Below, one piece after another: positions 33,902 through 42,213 of a stretch of DNA of 64,000 nt; the first letter of the stretch is position 1; the number at the start of each line of letters is the position of its first letter. Source of the stretch: Halovenus salina (GTDB lineage Archaea > Halobacteriota > Halobacteria > Halobacteriales > Haloarculaceae); contig NZ_CP112972.1 of NCBI RefSeq assembly GCF_026410925.1, positions 3,100,001-3,164,000 on the forward strand, in the 5' to 3' direction. Under the pieces are notes generated by a model that was not told the origin of the DNA, searched no databases, and saw only the letters and a list, made by a program, of their open reading frames with translations. The position numbers and the translations under genes are program-made.

Positions 33902-35578
33902 TTACGTGCTGGCCAGTGTTTGCTGGCCCAGATCTTCTTCGCCTTCCAGTGTTGCTTCTACCTCTTCTGCGCTCATGGAGTATGAAGGATTATCGCGGAG
34001 GAACTGGTTGAAGTCATCGTATTGGCCTTGTTCATCCTGCCAGATCTCCTCAATTACAGACTCATCGTCTACTACTGCGTATTGTGGATTTTCTGTGTCT
34101 CCATAGATGACATTATTTTCATCTTGTTTGCGGTAGAGTTTATCTAGGATTTTTGCTTGGTTGTGTAGTTCGTCGAAATTGGCGTCGTTTTCGTTGTAAG
34201 TTCTGAGTTTTTCTGTGAAGTCTTGTAGGTATTCTGTGGTTATTCCTAGCCTGTTCTGGTTGCTGGCTCCAACTCCTGCTGCACTTTCTGGGTGATAGGA
34301 TGAAGCCATCATTCTTATGACTCCTGTTGCTTTTCTTTTTTCCTCCTCAAAATTCCATCTTGCACTATCGCTATGGCCTTCCCATCCGAATCTGAGCGGG
34401 TGCCAGTAGGTGTTGAATTCGTCGTGGTCTGGTTTGAGATAGTTTGAGTCCTCAACTAATGGATGTAGTTGTTCGTGTACGTTTTGTGCTGTGGCTGTTA
34501 TCGGGTTGGCTACTGTTTCCATGATCCTGAGTTCGTCGCCACTATCCGCATTTTTCCCGTAGATCAGGCCGTTTCCGTGTTCGTCGAGGTCAAAGTCCCA
34601 GGCGTGTGCTTCTAAATCTTTTTGGTTTTTTTGTTCGATGGCCTGTTCGAGTGTTGGTGAATAGATAAAGTCTTCGCTGCTTATAGGGCCTGAGTCTGTC
34701 ATTTCTGATTGCCAGTTAAAGTAGTAGCTGTGTAGAGGTCCAAGCGCTTCTCCAAGTGTCTCTGCGTTTGCAAATTTTTCGTAGTCAAAGCTACCTACTT
34801 CTCTCTCTTCAAAGTTGCCATTAGGATACCATGTGGCGCCCTTGCCGTTTTTGATTTCTTGTATTTCTGTATTACCGGTATCTGTGCCTATGCTTTCTAC
34901 GAATTCTGATGATTCTACTGGGCTTCCTTCGGCCAAGCTTTCGTAGTCGTTGTCGTGTCGCCATTCTTGTGCGACCAGGTCGATACCGAATTTATCGAAT
35001 CCTACGGCTTCGTGGCTGCTGTATGTGTCGAATACTGGGTCTTGTTCTATGAATTCTCCGCGGGCCTCTAGGTAGTTTTCTTCATCTGAATTATTCTGTA
35101 TGGTCTGTCTGAGCTCTTCGTTTCTCTCTGGTACTACGTCGACTTTGTAGTTGCCGGGCGTAGGTTTAGAGGCCTGTGTAGTATCTTGGGTCTGTGCTTC
35201 GCCTTTTGTTGCTGTTGCTGTGAATTCTTGTCCACCGCTGTTCATCTGGCCTGGCTGTACCGTCACAGAGTTGCCATTCCATTGTTCTGAGTCCTGACCT
35301 ATCTCTATTTTATCATTACTTACTATGACACTTGTAGGCTGTCCGCTTTTTTCGACCGAGAGTTCTGCCTGAAAGTCTTCGATACTTTGATCGTTCCAGA
35401 TGGAAGGTAGCTGTGAGGGTTCGGCCTCTGTGGAAATACTTACAGAGATATCGGGGTTAGCTGTATCTGTATTAGTGTTGTTGTCCGTTGTGGGGTTGTT
35501 GTCTTCGGTGAGGCTGTTGCAGCCGGCGAGTGCGGTGAGGAGTCCGGTGGTTCCGAGGAGGAGTTGTCGTCTTTTCAA
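33902..35578 (-). CDS. Large secreted lipoprotein of unknown function with HExxH motif
   Basis: 558 residues. The signal KRRQLLLGTTGLLTALAGC ends in a lipobox (Cys20). An Asn/Thr/Asp-rich linker runs to about residue 45, then a beta-rich part (45-150) and a helical Trp/Asn/Asp-rich part. HEQLH at residues 368-372 fits a zinc-protease HExxH pattern, but no other protease signature is clear, so this is tentative. The gene is far more AT-rich than its neighbours and uses A/T-ending codons, a sign of transfer. The start is TTG 35578, right at the signal. A minus-strand TATA (ttataaaa) lies at 35624-35631. Confidence 0.65.
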   Translation of the reverse strand: MKRRQLLLGTTGLLTALAGCNSLTEDNNPTTDNNTNTDTANPDISVSISTEAEPSQLPSIWNDQSIEDFQAELSVEKSGQPTSVIVSNDKIEIGQDSEQWNGNSVTVQPGQMNSGGQEFTATATKGEAQTQDTTQASKPTPGNYKVDVVPERNEELRQTIQNNSDEENYLEARGEFIEQDPVFDTYSSHEAVGFDKFGIDLVAQEWRHDNDYESLAEGSPVESSEFVESIGTDTGNTEIQEIKNGKGATWYPNGNFEEREVGSFDYEKFANAETLGEALGPLHSYYFNWQSEMTDSGPISSEDFIYSPTLEQAIEQKNQKDLEAHAWDFDLDEHGNGLIYGKNADSGDELRIMETVANPITATAQNVHEQLHPLVEDSNYLKPDHDEFNTYWHPLRFGWEGHSDSARWNFEEEKRKATGVIRMMASSYHPESAAGVGASNQNRLGITTEYLQDFTEKLRTYNENDANFDELHNQAKILDKLYRKQDENNVIYGDTENPQYAVVDDESVIEEIWQDEQGQYDDFNQFLRDNPSYSMSAEEVEATLEGEEDLGQQTLAST

Positions 35579-35640
35579 AGGATGAGGCCACCTGGTTGTT
35601 GTTTCGTGTTAGTGGTGTCATTGTTTTATAATTCCGGGAG

Positions 35641-36717
35641 GTGGCCTTGGAGTGGTTTCATCTGAAGCCGGGTGTGTGGTCAAGTACCTACCTGTTCTCT
35701 AGTAACTGTCTGGTAGAAGGGTGGTATCTGATTCAAGGAGAAGATTATGTTTTCGACGATTTAGATGAACTGTATGAAACCGCGGAAAGACTTCCTGAAG
35801 TGGACCGGCACGACGTCTACGCCAAGAATGAAGAGATTGATGAGTGGGAGCAGATCCCGTACCGTGACTCGTTGTGGACTGGGGATGGACGAGCTACAGG
35901 TGTAGTCTCCAGTAGCCAAGATTTCTACAACGTCATTCAGTACGGCGATATCTTGGAAACCGTAGGTGATGCACTCGAACGCCACGGAATCGATCCCTCA
36001 GGCAGGGTATCGGTTTCGCCTACGGCTCATAAGATGAATGCCAAACTCGACTTCGATCAAGAGGTCTACGCAAACCAAGACGACGCCATCGATCTCAGAT
36101 TACAGATTCAAAGCGGACACAGTGGCTTCCACGGCCTGAAGTATGACATCGGTGCGGAACGCCAGGTATGCAGTAACGGGATGACTGCCTTCATTTCGGA
36201 GCTCGGCTTCGATCAGACACACGGCGAACCGTTCCAACCAGGGTTAGCTTACAACGCCGTCGACGCAATAGTCGAGAGCCCGGCAGAGATCGAACAGAGA
36301 CTGGCACAGGCCCAGAACAGGGAACTAATGAATCAAGATGAGGCCCTGCTCGTGTTGATGGAGTCAGGTATTGGATAGTATCTCGAAGATCCTTTTCCCG
36401 ACCTACTGAATTCGTTATACGATGAAGTGGGTGATCTGGAGAATCCTACCCTCTGGGAGACCTATAACGCGGCTACACGCACATTGACACACTTCACCCA
36501 GGATGTCCCTGATTATGAGCTGGCGGATGGTTTTGGGCAAGCAGCTCAACTCTTGGAAAACGGTGCTAACGAAATCCCTGAGCCGGAAACACTAGGTCGT
36601 AGGGCTGTTGACAGTCGAAGCCGGCAGTTAATCGAACAGGGAGATACGGAACCGTACTGGCCGGATGAAGAGCAAACTCTGAGAGAGCTGATGGAAGTCC
36701 ACGAGCTTCAAGCGTAG
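35641..36717 (+). pseudogene. DUF932-like gene interrupted by an in-frame TAG
   Basis: Frame 35641-36378 (GTG start) is DUF932-like, a family of plasmid and phage proteins: SVSPTAHKMNAKLDFDQEV, LRLQIQSGHSGFHGLKYDI and ERQVCSNGMTAF. It meets TAG at 36376-36378. The same frame stays open for 112 more codons to TAG at 36717 and looks like the family C-terminus (LWETYNAATRTLTHFTQDV). So one gene has a single amber stop about two-thirds along. Either it is a nonsense mutant giving a 245-residue product, or it is read through. The function of DUF932 is unknown. Confidence 0.65.
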
Positions 36718-37348
36718 AAAGGGTGGTTCAACGATTACAGATTTTGACGAGGAGGAATCGTTAGCCGAGTGGGAGGCCGCTCTCCTTCCAGACTGGGAGT
36801 GGGAGGCCTACGATAAAGAGGAGGAAGGCGTCTACTTTGGCCGAGTTAGAACTGACGAGGCCTTTGATATTGAACAGTTCCTTGAAGAATCACAAGAGAT
36901 GGAGCAGCAGCGCTTGGAAGAGGAACTCGAACGGATTGAACAGCAGTTAGCGGGATAGGAGGAGATCCGCGAAGAAGTCATGACGGAACTGGAGTCAAAG
37001 CTGGACTGGTACGTCGACCGACTCAAAGATTTGTACCTGAGGGAGCACACCGACGACATTTTCTCTGCAAGTTCGCGCATTGGCGTTCCGTCTTGCACGC
37101 TAGTCGGTGACAATATCACAGATACAATTGTTTCGCTGTGTTCGGTAAGAGCCACGAAGGAATCGGATATTATCACCCAAGAGGCGGAGGAGTTCCGATC
37201 TGGGGATAAATACTGGGGGATTGTAACCTTAGAGGTAGTTGAAGGGGCTCTTAGTATAGAAGATGTGTGGTTCAGAAGTGGACTAGAGGTAGAGAATAGA
37301 CGAGCGTCGATTGACTACAGAGTGATAGAGCTGTTAAACGTGGGATGA
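36692..37348 (+). pseudogene. Acidic coiled-coil ORF lacking a start and broken by TAG
   Basis: One frame runs 36692-37348 apart from a single TAG at 36956-36958. Before it lie acidic, coding-like residues (DFDEEESLAEWEAALLPDW, FLEESQEMEQQRLEEELER). After it the helix goes straight on (EEIREEVMTELESKLDWYV), then a globular part (SSRIGVPSCTLVGDNITDT, YWGIVTLEVVEGALSIEDV). No ATG, GTG or TTG opens the first part. A product of 122 residues from the ATG at 36980 is possible. Family not recognised. It follows the DUF932 gene and overlaps the next small ORF. Confidence 0.5.
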
Positions 37349-37467
37349 GACCTCGGGGAGAACTTAAGCAAGGTCACACGGCCTACGCAGTCTATATTGT
37401 TTCTGAGGACTCTGATGATGTTTCGTGGTATACTGACGAAATGAGTCATTCAGTCACCATCGAGTAG
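37345..37467 (+). CDS. Small ORF, 40 aa, coupled to the preceding ORF
   Basis: MRPRGELKQGHTAYAVYIVS opens a 40-residue frame whose ATG overlaps the stop of the preceding ORF (ATGA), the usual coupling in this genome. It ends at TAG 37465, 18 bp before the target duplication of the IS5-type element. No motif is recognised, and it may be a fragment. Confidence 0.35.
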   Translation: MRPRGELKQGHTAYAVYIVSEDSDDVSWYTDEMSHSVTIE

Positions 37468-37488
37468 CTAATCTGGATTTCGGATAGC

Positions 37489-38430
37489 TCGGCCGTGGTG
37501 AATCGCCAGACGTAGCTTGATTTCATGGTTTCACCGCTTGCTTGATGTTGTGAACCGCACACATCAGGACGAGTTCACGAAACTCACCGTACCAAGTTCG
37601 CGCACGCACGGCGTCGCCGAGCGTGCGCTTGATCGTCGAGAAGACGGTCTCACACATCGCTCTCTGTCGGTATCGAGGCCCATCGATCCGCGCGTTGTGC
37701 GCGTGGTCGATGGGCCGAAACTCCCGATGTTTGATTAGCGGTCTCACGCCTTCTTCGCGGAGTTTTTCGCGTAAATCCATCCAGTCATAGCCTTTGTCCG
37801 CCGCGAGGCTGGCGAGGTCGCCCGCGTTGCGGAGGGCGACCTGCCAGCCGAGTTGTGTGTCGTGACGTTTCTCGGTCGTACAGTGAACGTCCAGAATCGC
37901 GTGGCTTTCTGTGTCCACGAGAGCAGTTGTTTTGAGCGTCTGGACGCGGTAATTCGTCCGACGGCAGTAGTGCTTGCTCGCGTTTTCGCGGTCAAAGAAT
38001 GTCGCGTCGATAGCGGCGTGACCGCTCGGGTCGTGCAGCTGCGCCGAGAGGCGCAGCAGCACTCGCCAGAGTGCTGTCTTGATTCTATCAAACCACTTGA
38101 CTAACGTCGAATGATGCGGGAGATCGGCCGGTTCAAGGCCGATCTCCCCGAGAATATGTGGCATCTCGCTCAGCAGATCCAACGCCTCTCGGTAGGACTT
38201 CTCCAAGTAAACCCGGAGACAATGGAGCGATACGACAGCGTAATCGGCGAAGCCGCCACCCCCTTCGGGGGCGGCGACTTCGCCTCGGCCACCGACAGCA
38301 TTTTTAGCTAACTGAACCGCTTTCTTCGTGAAGCGGGAGATCTTCGACATAGACCATCGGCGGTTTCCCGCTTCATTCCACTAGTTCTGACGGTCCAAGC
38401 CGACGCTGTCCAGTGATTCACCAGAGCCGA
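37489..38430 (-). mobile_element. IS5-type insertion sequence, 942 bp
   Basis: It is bounded by imperfect terminal inverted repeats: left tcggccgtggtgaatcgcca, right (reverse complement) tcggctctggtgaatcactg, 15 of 20 identical. It is flanked by a 4-bp direct repeat TAGC at 37485-37488 and 38431-38434, a target duplication. It carries one transposase. Size and structure fit IS5-family haloarchaeal elements, and the intact ends suggest a recent insertion. Confidence 0.8.
37523..38350 (-). CDS. IS5-family DDE transposase
   Basis: 275 residues. The DDE triad can be placed in AIDATFFDRENASKHY (first Asp), ASLAADKGYDWMDLR (second Asp) and RQRAMCETVFSTIKRTLGD (Glu, in the usual Y/R-x-R-x-x-x-E context). 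The N-terminal helical part (YAVVSLHCLRVYLEKSYREA) is typical of haloarchaeal members. It fills the element and appears intact. Confidence 0.9.
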   Translation of the reverse strand: MSKISRFTKKAVQLAKNAVGGRGEVAAPEGGGGFADYAVVSLHCLRVYLEKSYREALDLLSEMPHILGEIGLEPADLPHHSTLVKWFDRIKTALWRVLLRLSAQLHDPSGHAAIDATFFDRENASKHYCRRTNYRVQTLKTTALVDTESHAILDVHCTTEKRHDTQLGWQVALRNAGDLASLAADKGYDWMDLREKLREEGVRPLIKHREFRPIDHAHNARIDGPRYRQRAMCETVFSTIKRTLGDAVRARTWYGEFRELVLMCAVHNIKQAVKP

Positions 38431-38709
38431 TAGCTCTGTATTTTTTGAATAGGCGCAGTCGTATCTCACGGCAGAGCCGTTCTAACCCCGCAATCCAGTC
38501 CGAGGACAATTTATAATAATTTTGGTGATTTGTAGAAATTCATTTGCCGAAGGTGTGGTATATCAGGGAAATGGTGGCTTGTAGATATCCAAACCGGCAG
38601 GTAACGGGAAATTCTCACGAAGTGTTTGATATATCGTTATATAATTTATTCACTCTGGAAGCAATGCAACTGAACACGGCGCTATCGGGAGAAACAACAG
38701 GCTCAGGTA
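38431..38709. other. AT-rich gene-free stretch, 279 bp
   Basis: It lies between the IS element and the end of rio2. Runs such as tttataataattttgg indicate low GC. A 62-codon frame here (38544-38732) shows no coding character. No RNA gene seen. Confidence 0.45.
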
Positions 38710-39621
38710 CTAAATCTCGAGGTACTCGTTGACGCTGTCGAAGGTGCCGTCGACGATAGCCTCGGTAATCGCCGCCGTGTCGACAGCGTCGACTTCGCCG
38801 GGATACTTGCGCTGGAAGTAGCCGACCAGATTCTCGACATCTCGGGCGAGCAGGTCGTCGCTGTTTTCGTGGGCTGTCGGGACGGCCTGGGGCCAGTCGA
38901 AGATAGTGATGCCGTCGGTGTCGACAAAGAGGTTGTACTCACTCATGTCCGCGTGCACGTAGCCGGCCTCGTAGGCGGTTTCCATCTCTGAGAGCACCAG
39001 CTCCATGATTGGGACGACCTGCTGGGATTCGAGCTTTGCCCGTTCGAGCTCAACCCCATCGAGTCGTTCCATCACGATAGCGTGGCGGTTGTGGTCGACC
39101 GGTCGTGGCACCGACACGTCTGGGTACAGCGCCTCGAGTGCCTCGTACTCCTTCTCGGCTGCCTTTCGTGCGGTGTACATCCAGGAGACGTGTTCGCGGT
39201 CGGCGGTGTACTCTCGCTCTTTGTTGACTTCGCGGAACTCGGTGTACCCCTCCCGGTGGAACTTCAGCGCAAAGGGCTGGTAGGACTGCACCTCGTAGAC
39301 GTCACTCTCCTTGCCGACGCCCAGCGACGACCCCATCCCCTCGACGGTCTCGCGCTCGGCGAAGGTATGCAACGCGAGCGCGTCGTACCCCTCGAAGGTG
39401 AGCCTGAATCCCTCGTACTGGATCGTCTTGCGCTCGACGAGGCCGCGACGCTCACACCGGTCGAGTCGGTACTCTACGTCTTCTGCGGTGAGTCCAGAGA
39501 ACTCCGGCAGCTTCTCCCGGTTGACGTACTCCGAAAACCGCATTCCCTGTTCGACCCCAGAGAGTAGATAGAAATCCTCCGTTTCGAGGTCTGCCATCTC
39601 GCCAGCGACGTTGCGGACCAT
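38710..39621 (-). CDS. rio2: RIO2-type atypical serine/threonine kinase
   Basis: 303 residues. An N-terminal winged helix (EDVEYRLDRCERRGLVERKT) precedes the RIO kinase domain: P-loop SSLGVGKESDVYEV, Lys120 (ALKFHREG), catalytic YVHADMSEYN (Asp225) and metal-binding IFDWPQAV (Asp242). Rio2 acts as an ATPase in maturation of the small ribosomal subunit. It is a core gene inside an otherwise accessory region. The start 39621 is supported by a minus-strand TATA-like cttaaa at 39649-39654. Confidence 0.93.
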   Translation of the reverse strand: MVRNVAGEMADLETEDFYLLSGVEQGMRFSEYVNREKLPEFSGLTAEDVEYRLDRCERRGLVERKTIQYEGFRLTFEGYDALALHTFAERETVEGMGSSLGVGKESDVYEVQSYQPFALKFHREGYTEFREVNKEREYTADREHVSWMYTARKAAEKEYEALEALYPDVSVPRPVDHNRHAIVMERLDGVELERAKLESQQVVPIMELVLSEMETAYEAGYVHADMSEYNLFVDTDGITIFDWPQAVPTAHENSDDLLARDVENLVGYFQRKYPGEVDAVDTAAITEAIVDGTFDSVNEYLEI

Positions 39622-39648
39622 CTCGTCGTACCGTAGCCACCCGGCCCG

Positions 39649-39654
39649 TTTAAG
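39649..39654 (-). promoter_or_regulatory. TATA-like box of rio2
   Basis: cttaaa on the minus strand about 30 bp ahead of the rio2 ATG, consistent with a leaderless transcript. Confidence 0.4.
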
Positions 39655-39981
39655 ACCAGCGCGTCGGTCGCACTGACCTCGTATATCTTATAATGCTATA
39701 CGCAACGTCGTCTCTGGAGTTGCGAATGTCAGTCAAAACGTTCACGAGAAGCCAAGACTTTTCTGAGAGGTAGTAATTGGAAGGGTGCTATTTCGTAATT
39801 TCCAGAACAAGGAATTGTGACCAATAGTGGAGGACGCGCTTGCTCAGATGTCTCTGTTGTTTAAGATAGTGCAGACAGATATGGAGGTATGAAGCTTAGA
39901 AAGCAGGTCTCAGACCGAATACGCGACGATTGATACTGAGTGTTAACTATTATATGCCTGCGTGACCGAGCTAGATCTACG
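39655..39981. other. Gene-free stretch upstream of the GNAT pair, 327 bp
   Basis: AT-rich, with no coding frame. A TATA-like actattatat (about 39946-39956) fits as promoter of the small ORF at 39982. Confidence 0.45.
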
Positions 39982-40122
39982 ATGGCTTACCCACAACCAG
40001 TTCCGTCCCTCACAGAAGACGATTTTGACCATCTCCGTAGCGAGATGGACGAATTCGAGGTTCCGGAGGAGATGGAAGACGACCTCGCCCAGCACCGCGA
40101 GGCACTCCAAGAAGACGCTTAA
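39982..40122 (+). CDS. Small acidic protein, possible antitoxin to the adjacent GNAT
   Basis: 46 residues, about one third Asp/Glu: PSLTEDDFDHLRSEMDEFE, then VPEEMEDDLAQHREALQED. Predicted to be two helices. It has no ribbon-helix-helix or HTH signature, unlike the antitoxins of known GNAT (TacAT/AtaRT) modules. It is judged a partner only from position: same strand, 36 bp before the acetyltransferase, with a promoter-like box upstream. Confidence 0.5.
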   Translation: MAYPQPVPSLTEDDFDHLRSEMDEFEVPEEMEDDLAQHREALQEDA

Positions 40123-40158
40123 TCACCTTTTTATTTGTCTGTTTCTTCCTCATTCATA

Positions 40159-40698
40159 GTGACATCCAACTTCGAGAAAATTCACCCGCGGGTAGATATC
40201 CGCCCGTACGAACTGGGTGAATCTCTCCCCGAATTTGACTGTGGCAAGGACTGGTTTAACGACTTTATCAACACGGCCGAGGTCGAGTGCTATCAGCGAG
40301 CACGACTCGGAAAAACGAGGCTCGTTTATTTCGACGGTGAGTTCGCTGCGTTCTTCTGCGTATCACCGAACTCGTTACGAGACGATGACTACAACGAAGA
40401 GGAAGCCGACGGTGCAAGTGAGCTGTATGAGGGACCGTTCGATATGCCCGCTAGGCTTCTCGGGCATCTCGCTGTTGATAAGCAATTCAAAGACGAAGGG
40501 CTCGGAGAGTACCTCGTGAAACACGTTCTCGCAGACACACTGGAGTCAGATACCCCATTCAGGCTGGTTATTCTCCACTCTCAAGATGACGTTGTCGGGT
40601 TCTACGAAAAGTACGGATTTGCCAAGGCATTCCCCAACGGTAGCGGAAACCAGCACACTACGCTCATGTTCTACGATCTCGGCCGCCGAACCGACTAA
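40159..40698 (+). CDS. GNAT acetyltransferase, TacT/AtaT-like (possible toxin)
   Basis: 179 residues. The acetyl-CoA site is in LLGHLAVDKQFKDEGLGEYL, which fits the V-x-x-x-x-Q/R-x-x-G-x-G/A pattern with changes. FYEKYGFAKA is the usual GNAT C-terminal motif. The opening LPEFDCGKDWFNDFI mirrors the F-x-C/S-G-x-x-x-L-x-x-F/W segment of TacT-like toxins that acetylate aminoacyl-tRNA. The start is GTG 40159; a TTG further up is possible. Toxin function is inferred from the small partner gene. An ordinary protein or small-molecule acetylase is the alternative. Confidence 0.7.
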   Translation: MTSNFEKIHPRVDIRPYELGESLPEFDCGKDWFNDFINTAEVECYQRARLGKTRLVYFDGEFAAFFCVSPNSLRDDDYNEEEADGASELYEGPFDMPARLLGHLAVDKQFKDEGLGEYLVKHVLADTLESDTPFRLVILHSQDDVVGFYEKYGFAKAFPNGSGNQHTTLMFYDLGRRTD

Positions 40699-40878
40699 TC
40701 ACCGCTCCTACACGAGTACTGGCCTGGCAAAACGCTCCGCGGATCACTCGTTCACGATACGCTCGGTTCTGCGCAGCTTTGTAGAAGACCGGCTCGTGAT
40801 ATTTCTCGTATGGCGACGCGGTTGCACGTTCTATCTCGCCCTTGGCTGCCTGAACCGATAAGTCTCTGAAGGTGTCGT
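40699..40878. other. Region with doubtful coding signal
   Basis: A minus-strand frame 40664-40918 reads like protein in its middle (SVQAAKGEIERA, SPYEKYHEPVFYKAAQNRAY), but it overlaps the end of the GNAT gene in antisense and the small ORF at 40879. It could be the frameshifted continuation of that ORF. I do not call a gene. Confidence 0.35.
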
Positions 40879-41049
40879 CTACAGGCGTTGAGGCAGTCCA
40901 TTGAACCCAACGAACCACGGAACCTCTGATCCATCTTCACCATAGATCAGATCGAACCGTCCGAGGTCATATGCTTTCTCAACATACGCCTCGGCTTCGG
41001 GAGCATCTGATGGCAGGATGAATTCTGGACTGCTTATGTCGAAACGCAA
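40879..41049 (-). CDS. Small ORF, 56 aa, unknown
   Basis: Read on the minus strand from a TTG at 41049, which directly follows an in-frame stop. The product LRFDISSPEFILPSDAPEAE, YVEKAYDLGRFDLIYGEDGS, VPWFVGFNGLPQRL has normal acidic haloarchaeal composition and no frame break. It may be a complete small gene or the first part of a gene now frameshifted into 40664-40918. No family recognised. Confidence 0.4.
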   Translation of the reverse strand: MRFDISSPEFILPSDAPEAEAYVEKAYDLGRFDLIYGEDGSEVPWFVGFNGLPQRL

Positions 41050-41130
41050 CTAACGCGGGGGCGAACTTAAGAGCGTTCTAACCCAAGGCCCGATCGTTTA
41101 AATTTGAAGTTGTAGGTGAGGGCGGCCCTA

Positions 41131-42213
41131 CTATTCGTCCCACGGTTTCCGCGTCTCTCCACACTCGCTACACTCCTTTGTGGCACCCTGAATCTCCCAA
41201 CTATGGTCACAGTCATCTTCCTCTCTCGCTGAACCGTGGTCAATGAAGATTTTCTCATCTTTGGTTACCATTTCTGCTCCGCACCAACACCCATACTTAG
41301 TATAGTTCCAGAATTCAGAACTACCACGCCAATTGTGGTAATGCATTTGTGGCGGTTCCCCCTCTTCTTTGATTTCGGGTGGGTCATAGTCGTTTTCTAC
41401 AGACAGCGTGTCAGCGACGATCTCAGTATCACCTGACCACCCCATCGACGGGTCAATGTAGCGATTCCTTTGCTCCGCGTACACTTTTGTCTCTAACTCA
41501 AGTCCACAACGCACGCAAAAATACGTGCCATTCCCCAAGACAAATTCATGCCGACAACCAGGAATGGGATCTCTTCGTGACCAACGCCCACCTTTGGTCT
41601 CGGTATTCTGTGATGTGTTCAGCATCCCCTTGTCACCTAACACAGGAGGTGGTGTGTCGTGAACCGCGCTAAAAGCAACAGCAGAGTCGTTCGTATCCTC
41701 GAACGCATCATCCAAGTATTCTATTGAAAAGCGGTCTTGTTGAAAGTCGCCAGGGTCTGCCCAATAGACACTCACACTGTTTGAGAGATAATCGTGAGTG
41801 GTTGCCTCGATATCTTTTCCTTCATTTCGGTACTGTACTTCGACGGCAAGCCCGTCACCAAACACGTCGTGCGGCTGTTTGAATCGAACGAGCGCGTCAA
41901 CACGGCGCTGTGTCACCGAACTCGCTGTGTCTGAAACGACAATGGGGAGCTCCGGGCCGATCTCCTCAGCCTGATCTTTGAACCGCGTTCGTAGTGCTGA
42001 GACAGCGAGAGACTTCAACTTCCGATGTGTATCTGATTCCCCGCCGCTACAGGCTTGGGGGTCGGTAAGATGATAGAAATGCCGAGCTGTTCCATCAGAG
42101 AACGGCCCGCGAGGACGCATTGTGCCTTCGCACACCGGACAAGTAACATCGGTCTCATCGGGTACTTCCTCTGGGATAACGCGCTCCTCAGAAACTTCAG
42201 CCACGAAAGGCAT
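41131..42213 (-). CDS. CoiA-like PD-(D/E)XK nuclease with zinc ribbons
   Basis: 360 residues. An N-terminal ribbon (VTCPVCEGTMRPRGPF) precedes a CoiA-like nuclease core: ARHFYHLTDPQACSGGESDT, HRKLKSLAVSALRTRF, then RRVDALVRFKQP and LAVEVQYRNEGKDI, where Asp and Glu-x-Gln form the nuclease site. Two more Cys pairs (YFCVRCG, KYGCWCGAEM) and a last one (KECSECGETRK) follow. CoiA in bacteria is a competence-induced protein of unclear role. Here the setting (accessory DNA near a GNAT pair) suggests defence or mobile-DNA function, by inference only. Confidence 0.7.
   Translation of the reverse strand: MPFVAEVSEERVIPEEVPDETDVTCPVCEGTMRPRGPFSDGTARHFYHLTDPQACSGGESDTHRKLKSLAVSALRTRFKDQAEEIGPELPIVVSDTASSVTQRRVDALVRFKQPHDVFGDGLAVEVQYRNEGKDIEATTHDYLSNSVSVYWADPGDFQQDRFSIEYLDDAFEDTNDSAVAFSAVHDTPPPVLGDKGMLNTSQNTETKGGRWSRRDPIPGCRHEFVLGNGTYFCVRCGLELETKVYAEQRNRYIDPSMGWSGDTEIVADTLSVENDYDPPEIKEEGEPPQMHYHNWRGSSEFWNYTKYGCWCGAEMVTKDEKIFIDHGSAREEDDCDHSWEIQGATKECSECGETRKPWDE

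Noticed and set aside
36376..36958. TAG recoding (pyrrolysine or amber suppression) as the cause of the interrupted ORFs
   Set aside because: Many normal genes here end in TAG at positions where read-through would make no sense, and no pyl gene is visible. Nonsense decay is simpler, so I kept it only as something to test.
38544..38732. 62-codon ORF after the IS element
   Set aside because: No start context, no coding-like composition, and its end overlaps rio2 in antisense.
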